Positions 53,838 through 64,000 of a DNA stretch of 64,000 nt are shown here, piece by piece. Location: contig WBMV01000122.1 of the NCBI GenBank assembly GCA_013396655.1, forward strand, positions 124,686 to 188,685, given 5' to 3'. The stretch comes from Campylorhamphus procurvoides (taxonomy: Eukaryota; Chordata; Aves; Passeriformes; Dendrocolaptidae). The position numbers and the translations under genes are program-made. Numbering within the stretch: the first letter of the stretch is position 1; every line of letters starts with the position of its first letter. A model generated the notes under the pieces. It was not told the DNA's origin. It saw nothing but the letters and a program-made list of their open reading frames with translations, and did no database searches.

Positions 53838-56800
53838 ATGGTAAGGGCTTATTGAAGTGGCTTTTGAGAAGTTTTGGCAAAAATAAAATTGACAATTTTC
53901 TCTTTCCTTGGGACCAAGAATAAATTGCCATAATGAGACCATTGTTTTTGGAGTGATTGTAGTTACTGGTAAATTTGTGAATTTGAAATCTGTTCTAGGG
54001 AAGCTTTTGCTTGTAAGACTCTTGAAATTCTGTTTTTTTTCAAGCTGATTTCAGGAGGGAAATTGTTTTGATATTTTATTATTTGCAGCTGGTGATAGGT
54101 AAATTCATTACAGCTCTTATAATGTTATATAGAGATCTCTCAGTGTTGTTCCTGTTATATTGAAGTAAAAAAAAGAAAGAGAAAAATCCAGTTTGCAAAG
54201 GACACGTGTAGATGTCACATTTCTTGTTACCTCCCGACTGTCACTGCAGATTCGAATCGCAGCACTGAATGCCAGCTCCACTGTTGAGGATGACTATGAA
54301 GGTACCTTCAAAAGTCATAAGACACAGACCAAGGAAGCTCAGGTAAGGAAATCCACCATTTTCTTAGTGAAGTTTGGTCTTGAGGGGAGTTTTGTCCTCT
54401 CATTGCAGGCTCATTCAACCAGAATGTCTTGTTTTTGTGAAAGCTCTGTTACTGTCTGATCTCTTGGGCCCTCCTTTAGGAAACTAAAACTTCACTCAAA
54501 TGAGTTACTTTCAGTCAGTAACACAAAACGTTTTGTTATAGAGCAGAAAGTAATAAAAGTGTGAAACCACTGATACACATAGTAAATATGTTATAATAAG
54601 TATATTTAATATTTGCCTTACAAAATAGGTTCTAATTTTTTTAATCTCAGGAAGCAGAAGCTTTTGCTTTGTACCACAAAGCTTTGGACCTTCAGAAACA
54701 TGACCGATTTGAAGAGTCTGCTAAAGCTTATCATGAGCTCCTTGAGATTCGTCTTCTGCGAGAGGTCAGTGACCTTTAGAGAATGAAACTCTAGAAACTG
54801 TCTTTATCTTGTCTTACTTAATTTCTAATTGGCTAACTAGAGATGTCAGTGTTACCAATTGGCACATTACTGTTATTTTTACTTGTGTGATTCCTAACGT
54901 CCATGTTGCATTTACTTTATCATTTCTAGGCAGTTCTTTCTGGTGATGAGAAAGAAGGGCTGAAACACCCAGGTTTGATGTTAAAATACTCCACCTATAA
55001 GAATCTAGCACAACTGGCAGCACAACGGGATGATTTAGAGACAGCCATGGAGTTTTATCTGGAGGTACAGTGCAACTGAAATAAAACACTGGAGGCTTAA
55101 ACTTTGTAAAACCTTTCTAAAATACAGACATACACCTTCAGCATACATCATGTGAATGTATAGCTGAATACTGTGTACTTTCTGACACTATATGGAGTAT
55201 AACTGGTCCATCTTTCAGTCCCCCAGGCAACTGTGATCCTGCTGAAAACTAAAGCATTGCCAGTCCCTGCAGACAAATGGATATGTGTGTCTGAAATGTG
55301 GTTAATGTTATTGGTTACGCTTCCTAGGCTGTAATGCTGGACTCCACTGATGTCAACCTCTGGTATAAAATTGGTCGTGTGGCAATAAAACTAATCCGCC
55401 TGCCTTTGGCTCGTCATGCTTTTGAAGAAGGTCTCAGATGTAATCCTGATCACTGGCCTTGTTTAGACAACCTTATCACGATCTTGTACACACTCAGTGA
55501 CTACACAAGTGAGTACAATGTGTGACAAAAATCTCAATATATGTGTAGTTTTACACAGCAATAAAAAATTGTAACAATGCAGTTGTATAGTTAAACGTGT
55601 ATCTTGCAGAAGCAGCACATTAGGGTATGATAGAGACTTCTGCTTCATGATAGAGATTTCCTTATGTCATGTTAAAGTATGATGGTTTATATCAGTTCTG
55701 CCTGGGTTCTCTTAAATCAGAGCCTCTGCAGGAAGTTTCCTTGTAGACTGTTTCTTTGCCTTTCTGTGTGTGTTTGGTTTGTTTTTCTACTGATTCCCAG
55801 CTACCTGGTTCCTAGGATTTGGGTGTAAAACTACATAGCTGAGTTTGAGTATTTGTAGTTACTGCAGTGGAAATAACTGACCTTAAGATTTTGCATTTGA
55901 CTAATACCCAGTGGATGAACTGATTCAAAGGAAGTTTGGGAGAGAAGTTGTGAGATGGCAGAACTGTTGAATCTGATCCCTTAGGTTTGTCCTACTGGAA
56001 TGGTTCTAATTCTCTTCACATCATTACCCACGTGAGCAAAACCCTGGTGGGATGGTCTGCTTGGTTCACTAACGGAATCTGCAGTTAAGACATTTGATAA
56101 CATAAAAATGGTAAATAATTGTGATTCTGGTTTATGATTCTAATTTCTTCTGTGCTGGAATGGAGTCTTTAAAGTAAGTAAAAGATGTACTGCAAACATT
56201 GTTTAAACTAAATTAATTATATTCTTTTTCTGGATATAATACTTGGGAAGACATAATAGGCTATTTTGACTGTATGCATGTAATTATTTATGTCGAAAAG
56301 CTATTGGGCTAATTCATGTGAACTTCACATTTGGTTAGAATTCGGTGGTCTGTGTGAGGCCCAGAAATGGGAGCTTTGAGTGAACCAGAGCAGCCATTGA
56401 CCATTCAATTTGTGTTTCTCTGTCAGCATGTTTGTACTTTATCTGCAAAGCTCTGGAAAAAGACTGCCTGTATAGCAAAGGACTGGTTCTGAAGGAGAAG
56501 ATCTTTGAGGAACAGCCTTGTCTCCGGAAAGATTCCTTAAGGATGTTCCTCAAATGGTGAATGTTGTCTTACAGTACATACTGCCCTTGGAGTGTAAACT
56601 TTGGGGTTGGAGTTGTTCACTAAAGCTGCTCAGATCTTATGCTTTTAGTGATAGTGATATCTTGCTGAACTGCCTTCTGAATAATAATGTTACCTGTTGG
56701 TGCTGCTGGCAGAACGTTCTTCAGTAAGTTACTTTTGGAGGAAGGTAGGAAGAGACAAAGGATCCATTTGTTGCTCGTCACTTATTTTCATACCCAGATC

Positions 56801-59800
56801 TCTCATCGTTATCTGTCTTTGTTTTCTTTAATAGTAGCTGATCCCTGCAGCATTCACTTTAGTTTTCCTATTGAAAACAAACCAAAACAACTCAACCCCT
56901 CCCAAACCCACATATGTTATTGCTTTTCCACGTAGTTACATATTTGGGACTACTTTGGGAATCTTAATGATTTTATTGGCAAATGAGTACAAATTGACTC
57001 TGTGTTTCATTAGTACCCAAGATGCAGAAATTCTTACTTTATTAAGCTTTCAGACCACTGCAGTTCTGAAGATATTTTGCAATCTTATGGTCAAGATTTT
57101 AGTCCTTTGTTATTTCTTTTTTATTTATTGTGGTATGTAATATAAAACTTTTGGTAGAAGTTTGGTGTTGTGTAGCTCTGCAAAGTAGGCTGTCTCTTTC
57201 CATGTGGATTTTATAGTATGAATGGGTAGGTGGAAGGTGGGAAAATAGAGGCTCATAAAATTTATAGGACCTGTCTAAGATAACTGATCATTCAGAACGA
57301 AGATTTCTGATGGTGGACACTTTTATATGCATGCCATAAAGTTCATACAATAATGTTATTTGAGTGCTGCTTTGAAAATTATTTTCATTATATTATATGA
57401 AGATATGAAATTAATTCCCCCAGGCTTTAAGAAAAAAAACAACAAACCAATAAAAAAAACCCTATCAACAAGCAAAAACTTAATCTTGTCTTCATTATTC
57501 TGTAGTGACATGTCTATCCACAATGTAAATGTGAGTGCAGCAGAGACAGGAAGAATCATAAACGAAGCCCTGGAGCTGCGTAAGAAAAGACAAGCTCTGC
57601 TGGTGCGTGACAGGGAGCCCGACCTCAGGCTGGTCCAGCCAATTCCCTTTTTCACGTACGTCTTTACACTTTCTTTTCTCAGAAGGTTCCTCTGAAGCCA
57701 TGTGTGGTCACCACTGTGTTGTGCTTCAGATTTCTGCAGAACACTTTTCCTTTCCTTATAAAAACATACCAATCCCCCAGTGTTTTCTTATTAATTTCTA
57801 GGTTGGTTTGCTGTGCTTACTATTTTAGCATAAACCCCAGTTGATAGTTTTCAACTTTTGATTTAAAACCAGTGATGTAAAATAAAAATATGGTAGATAA
57901 GAACAATTTGGCAGCTATTCCAACTGGATAGTGGGTTTTTCACATATGACTAGTCTGTATATGAATTTCAAAGTAAGTTTAGCTTTTTAAAAAATTGTTT
58001 TTGCTACTGGGATAGTGGAAACAAAAAATTGCAATTCTTTATTTGCAGCAAGATATAAGGATACTAATAAGTTGTTATGTATGTCTTTATTAAAGCGTAA
58101 AGGTTTGGATTTTGATTTTTTTTTTATTGCTCATTTTTTTCTGAAATATTAATGGACTCTGCATGTAGGTCCTATTGCAGAGAAGTTAGTTGTACTTGTG
58201 GATAAGGTTGAGTTCCTTTATTGTTGTTGATGGAATGCAGAACTTGAAAATTGTGTATTTGGCATTACTTTTTTTACTGCTTTTAGGATTTAGTGTATAG
58301 TAATTTTCTCAACAACCACTGCATAGACATTCTGGGAGGTCAGGCACATTACTAACTTCCATTTCCTTCCTACTGCAACCAATATACCAATTTCCTCTGA
58401 AAACTTTTGCTTGCTGAGTGGTGGAGGAAAGTTGCTATGGACCTGTGTTCCTGGCCTGAAAGGGTCATGGTCCATATGACAGAAACATAGGAAGATATTC
58501 TCCAGCTTCTCTAGTCACGGGGCAGATTCTTGACACTCACATGTGTATTGCTCTCCCACCGAGAGGCTGCTCTTGCTGTCTCCAGGCTATTGGAGGAAAA
58601 TGTTGAATGCTGTGAATATAATTTAGGAAATAATGTGAGAAGAATTAATGCCGTGATGCCGTTGTGTTTCCACACGCAGGTGGAAGTGTTTAGGAGAAGC
58701 TTTACTTGCCATGTATCAGCACCTCACAACATGTGATCCTCCTCGGCCCAGTCTGGGAAAGAGAATTGATCTCTCAGAGTACAAAGACCCAGTCCAACAT
58801 CTGATCCTTTCTCCCACCTCTACTCCTGTCAGTGTCATTCAGCCAACTCCTGTCACCACTAACCCAGTGGTGACAATGCCAGATCCTGTATTACCCTACA
58901 CTCCAACAACACCCAACTTTCCAAGTCACAGTCAGAGTTCATTGGAACCAGGAGCTGCTGTAGGTGAGCAAGGTACTTCAGTCTGAGATTCAAGACCTTT
59001 CCTACTTATCTGGGCATTAAAAGCACTTCAGAATTCTTTCGGATGTGGTGCATTTAAACTGAAGGTTGATGAATTCAGAACCCTTTCAGCATATGCATAA
59101 CACCTGATAGAAAAAGTGAAGTTGAGCTCTAGGAAAAAAAAGTTCTGTTTAACTTTCACATTGGAAAGAGAAAACCACCTAAGCTGTCTGAAAGCCATTC
59201 ATTGCTGGCTGAGACACAGGACTGGTGTTCAGGACAGTGGACTGACCTTCCTATCTAATGGAATTCACGGTCAGGTTGATTTGTTTTTCCTTATTGTTAC
59301 CCCAGTGCAGGAGTATCTGACCTCTTCTAGTTTTGTACTGTTGACTCACATTGGAGTTTTTCAGTCTTTGAGGTGAAAAGAATTGTGACTCCATCCCAGC
59401 AGTGATGCATATCAAGCTTTTAATGTTGGGGAGGGCCTTGAGCTTGCTAGAATAAATGAGCTGTTTTTCAGAAAGATGACTGGGTTTTTCTTCTGCTCAT
59501 ATATCACTCTGAGAACCTGAGAGAACCAAGCTGTCAGTTATATTTATTTGAAACCTGTAGCAAGAGTTTTGAATATTTTATACTGTAGATGTATATGTAT
59601 TTACATATCTAAAACTATCAAGGGGTTACTGCTGTTTTGTTGGTATTCATGAGAATTTGTGGATGTTTCTGGAGTTAAAGGCAGGCTCCTCTAGTTCCCA
59701 TTTCAGAAATTTCTTGAAGAGTAAAACGATGAATTCTAGTTAATAGTGAAATGCAGAATTTTTATTATGTCTGCCTTCTGTCTCAGATCAGCATTTTTAT

Positions 59801-62800
59801 GCAAAATGCCATAACCCATTTATAATTAGTGATTTTATTTTTCTTGGCACTGCCTTCAGAAGGAAACCAATGAATCTCAAGTGCTGCTGTATAATTAGTT
59901 TTTTAAACCAAAACAGATTATCTGCTTTTTATTTGTCAATTTAACCTGTCAGGTTTTGAGGGGGTTTTTTGTTATGTTTCTAGGTGACATATCTGCAGGT
60001 GATAAATCTAAGAAAGGAGTGAAGCGAAGGAGAATTACAGAAGATAGTGGTGAAACAGCAAAAAGGAGATCTGCTAGAGTTCGAAATACCAAGTGTAAGA
60101 AAGAGGAGAAGGTTGACTTTCAGGAGCTGCTGGTGAAGTTCCTTCCTTCCAGGTACTGTCCAGCAACAGCCTTCATTATGAGAGTGTCAGAGAGTGGAGG
60201 CTGTTTGGGATTGTGCTTATTGATACTTCCCACCCTTAAGACTGCCAGCCCTGTGTTATTTTTTGAAGCAGATGTGATGTGTTGTCTCATCATATATTTA
60301 ATAAAGTTGCTTGTAGTGAAAACTACTGAATAAAAATTGAAAAATAAGAATGCTTTTATTAGGGTGAAGCTGAATTAGAGAGCAATGGAGATGTCAAACT
60401 ACATAATATAAACAGAGTAATCTTGATTTGTACAAAATTTGGGAACTGGATGTAAATCTCTGAATTTATTTCAGTTAGTGTACTTTTGCTGTTAAAATTT
60501 ACATGGTTTTGCATGTTTAGGTTTCATATAATAATGAAAGAAAGAATGAGGACTTTGTTGATATTGTGGGTTTTGCCCCCTTTTCACATAGATTAAGAAA
60601 GCTAGATCCTGAGGAGGAAGAGGACCCTTTCAATAACTATGAGGTGCAATCAGAGATCAAAGAGGAGAATTTCCAGCATGTTGGACCACATAGAATGTCA
60701 TTTGATTCTACAACGTTTATGGAATCTGGTAAGGATTTCATTGTAACCCCCACTCTTTCTCTGTTGTTTTTTCCATATTGTATCCTTTATTTTCTCTATT
60801 TTCATGTCATACCTAGAAGATACAGAAGTATATGCTATTTTTAAAAGTATAATTCTATAGTATAGAAATATCCCAGTTGGTAACAGGTGTGATTTTTTTA
60901 AATCTGGGTGACAGATTAATCACTGTGTGCAAGATCTGTAGTGTGGCATTTCCCATTTAGATGGGAACACGATAACTGAATTCTGCAGCACAGGAGGACT
61001 GCTGCAAGATTGGTGCATAAAACACAGTTGAAACTTAACTTATTTCAAGTTTTGATCTGCCTTGACCTTAAACATGTATGGCTTTGTGTTTATCTGCTTT
61101 CTAGAAAAACAGGATGTTCACGAATTCCTGCTGGATAACCTGAACAATGGTGGGATCTTAGAGCTGATGATGAGGTATCTAAAAGTCATCAGCCAAAAGT
61201 TCCTGGTGAAGTGGCCTCCTGGCTTGTGTGAGGTGGTCCTTAGTATCTACAACAGCTGGAGGAAGCACAGCAGCAGTCTTCCCAATCCACTACTCAGGGA
61301 CTCGAGTAATCAGCATATCAAGGTAGTGCAACACTTTCCCGTATTCCCATATTTGCTGCTGTGTTATCCTCCATGTGCCAGAAGTCCCCAGCTGAAATGC
61401 AGCAATCAGACACAGGTTTGACTTAGCTCTGTCAGAGGAGCTGCCTGTCCCAGCTGTAGTATCTGTCATAAGCTGTGGTGTGGTACAGCTCATGGAATTG
61501 TTCCTGAGCTCCTGGACAGATGTGGGTGATGCTACCTGCAAGGGCACCCTATACATCCTGTCTGTGGGTGTGTAAACACCCACACATGCATAGGGATGTA
61601 ATAAATACCACAGACATAGATCTGTTTTACCCCTTTACTCTGTTGTTGCTCTTTATTTTGCCTCCCTTTGCCTCTGATATGACACAGTTTTGTTTTATAG
61701 GTGAGTAGAGAGGCTGCTCTGTTCTCACTGGCTGATTAAGGGTCAGCCTTGCTGCTCTAGATGGAGTAAATACAGGGTAGTTTGTAGATAATGTGGAATT
61801 TACAGTAAACCCCTCAGCAAAACAAAACACACCCTCCCACAATCACCTTTTATTTATAGATTTCCCAAATGCAAATAGAACAAATGGTAAGTTCATTTAA
61901 AAGTGCCAAACCAACTTAGTGACAGAAGGTGATACTTGAATTATAAAGCCAGTTCTGGTACTTCATGTCCACCGAGTGTGCCTGTGTTATCTTTTCAGTG
62001 TTAGCAGCATGCATTCATTTGGAAATGAATTATTTGCCTTTTGGTAGCACTTCAGTTTGAAATTACTTTTTTCAGGTCAAATGTTTGTACTCCTTTGCAA
62101 ATGAAATAGGAATTCTGAAAACAGCTGTGTTCCATTGACTTTGTTTACCAAACAAACAAAAGTATCTCTGTGTAGCATATGTTGAATTCTAGATTTCTTA
62201 TTTTTCAAGTATCAGTACTTTTGCTGTATTCTGAAAATATACTTTTAGCATGATTTAGCAATTTAATATAGCTTGGTTTCAGCCAGATACAAAATAAGGA
62301 TGACTTTTTTTTAACATCAGGCAGTGCTGTTCTGACCTTTCATGACCTGAGATTTTTATATTTTTAATGCTTCTTCTAAGTATTGTTTGTACCTGTTGGT
62401 TTGTAAATGCTTTTATACACCTTTTAGACAGAGGAAGAAGTAGTTACAGCTTGGGAATAGAAGTCCCAAGAGGACAAGATGAAGGTTTTCTTTGAAGTAA
62501 ATTGCAAATGTAGTGATTTGGGCTTTGTTTAGTTTGGTTTTATTTTGATATCTCCTTATTTTTTCTGAAGGATATGATGTTGATGAGCCTTTCTTGCATG
62601 GAACTGCAACTGGATCAGTGGCTCCTGACAAAAGGGAAGAGCTCTACAGGTGAGAACTGCACATTACTTTCTTTAGACTCTAAAGAAAGGTATATGAAGA
62701 AATGTTTCCAGGAATTGGATTTTGGAACTATTTTTTCTTAATGAGTATCTTCCAGATCTGTATTTTATTGGTCTGTCAATTGTTTGCCTTTAAGTAGATC

Positions 62801-63072
62801 GGTACCTTTGTGATATTGGTGTGTGGGACTCTCTCCATGGCATGCTAATAGCTTGAGGATAAAATGTAATTCATTGATTTGCAGTTTCTCCACGGAATTG
62901 TCCTGCTGCCTCTGTGAATGGAAAGTTTGGTCCTGACTTCCCAGGAACTCATTTTTTGGGAGACCTGTTGCAGCTGTCATTTGCATCTTCGCAGCGAGAT
63001 CTGTTTGAGGAAGGCTGGATGGAGTTTGTCACGCGGGTCTATTGGCTGAAAGCTCGCTTTCTAGCACTGCAG
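53838..63072 (+). CDS. CABIN1: Calcineurin-binding protein cabin-1, N-terminal part, 3' partial
   Basis: CABIN1 is a large nuclear TPR protein that inhibits calcineurin, represses MEF2 and is part of the HIRA histone H3.3 chaperone complex. Coding exons: 53838-53840 (ATG only; the exon itself starts at 53778), 54250-54342, 54651-54764, 54930-55064, 55328-55508, 56427-56556, 57506-57655, 58680-58963, 59984-60152, 60592-60728, 61105-61322, 62571-62649, 62885-63072. Phases agree and give 627 residues. The start [11 protein letters not shown] matches human CABIN1. TPR-like helices fill about residues 33-175, containing [20 protein letters not shown] and [17 protein letters not shown] Ser/Thr/Pro-rich segment (58680-58963) is followed by a basic nuclear-localisation-like region, [11 protein letters not shown] and [16 protein letters not shown] (59984-60152), and an acidic stretch DPEEEEDPF. 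The remaining exons of this roughly 2200-residue protein lie beyond the window. Confidence 0.96.
61563..61584. repeat. Perfect 9-bp inverted repeat in a CABIN1 intron
   Basis: TGTGGGTGT and ACACCCACA flank a 4-nt GTAA loop. It is GT/AC-rich, so it may be a by-product of simple sequence. Confidence 0.6.
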
Positions 63073-64000
63073 GTTGGTTTTCCTCTTCTTTTAGCAAATA
63101 AAACTTTTCCCAAATTAAAATCAGTGTTGTTCAGAGGCAGCTGATTTGTGAACCTCAGCTCAAAACTGTGATTCCATTTTGCTTTTACATATAATTAACT
63201 GTCCCTAAGGCGTGAGGTGGAAATGAATTAGGAGGTCTCACATTCTAAGCAAATATTCAGGTATGTTTAATATATAAGTTTTTGTTTAAGTTAGCTTTTG
63301 TTCAGCTTTAAAACAACTATTTGTACGAAAGTTACTTGGAATCACACTGTGTAGCTGCAGAACATGGATTTTTGGAGACCTGGACTTGTGGATACCATCA
63401 AAGTCCCAGGCAGCCCAAAAGACAGATTTTGACAGAAGCAGAGTCTGTGTTTTACTACTCTCCCCTCTACTTTTTCAAGGTAATGTGATTCTTCTTTTGA
63501 AGATATCTAATTTAATGTGCAGATTGTGAAGCAGAGGGTTTTAAACATATCACTGAGGGAATAATTTGAAATGTTATTTGATCCCAGTCTTTTTTTTCTC
63601 CTCTAAGTGTTGCTTCCCCAGGACATCAAAGAGGGTTTTTTTAATGCATTAATTATGTTTAAATCAATTGTCAACTAGTTATGTGAGTCAGTTTCATAAG
63701 TGTGAACTAACTTGTTCTTTTCATTTATTTTCTTTGGTTTTTTACCTAAGGGTTCCTTTCTATTAAACTTACTTCAGGAAAAGTGAGAATTCCTGTATAG
63801 CTGCTGACATTTTTTCTTGTGGTATGCAGAGCTGTATTTTGCCTGTTCAACTTGCATTCCTCTTCTGACCTCTCAACTCCAGTAACTACTTGAGCTGCAC
63901 AGAACGAGTAGAATGTGTTCACTGCGTAGAATATAAGAAGAAGAGTTATTTCTTCTGGTTTAATTTTTCCAGTTTTTAAAGAAAAGGGATTTTAGCAATC
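63073..64000 (+). other. CABIN1 intron running off the window
   Basis: A GT donor follows the last recognised exon at 63072. I see no match to the next expected CABIN1 exon before 64000, so the rest is read as intron. Confidence 0.6.

Overview
The window is vertebrate nuclear DNA, almost certainly from a bird and plausibly a songbird. Coding sequence is split into short exons with GT-AG introns, promoters are CpG-rich, CR1-type LINE tails are present, and gene content and order match the avian counterpart of human 22q11.23. Every recognised gene is on the + strand. One N at 46531 marks an assembly gap.

Layout. 416-3030: last six exons of an SLC2A11-family (GLUT11) hexose transporter; the 5' part lies outside the window. 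5294-8003: a decayed, intron-containing tandem copy of MIF with its own TATA-like box and polyA signal. 11039-12897: intact MIF (3 exons, 115 aa). 13984-22564: DDX51, a nucleolar DEAD-box RNA helicase (16 exons, 705 aa). 24160-29331: a theta-class glutathione transferase (5 exons, 244 aa; GSTT1L-like). 34248-42872: a second theta-class GST, which matches the avian GSTT1 as I remember it. It carries an extra 57-nt exon, giving 6 exons and 261 aa. 46327-47375: DDT (3 exons; the gap removes the start of exon 2). 50027-50568: a solo LTR-like element on the - strand. 50800-51094: CABIN1 CpG promoter and non-coding exon 1. 53838-63072 and beyond: the first 627 codons of CABIN1; its 3' part lies outside the window.

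Function. The core SLC2A11 - MIF - GSTT - DDT - CABIN1 is an old linkage group shared with mammals. It combines two tautomerase-superfamily cytokines (MIF, DDT) with two glutathione transferases. DDX51 sits inside it, whereas human DDX51 is on chromosome 12. The genes do not form an operon, and each has its own promoter and polyA signal.

Most notable observations: (1) the extra in-frame 57-nt exon of GSTT1, which inserts 19 residues next to the glutathione site, together with loss of canonical glutathione-binding residues; (2) the MIF-like copy, which lacks the catalytic N-terminal proline and is broken by a 5-nt deletion and a destroyed splice donor, while exons 1 and 3 look intact; (3) a perfect 16-bp CRE palindrome 27 bp upstream of the DDX51 start codon, and a G-rich (on the - strand) minisatellite filling its first intron; (4) an 11-bp tandem repeat in CABIN1 exon 1, and a promoter-bearing antisense LTR just upstream. 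I saw no CRISPR array, no tRNA or rRNA, and no wholly novel gene system.
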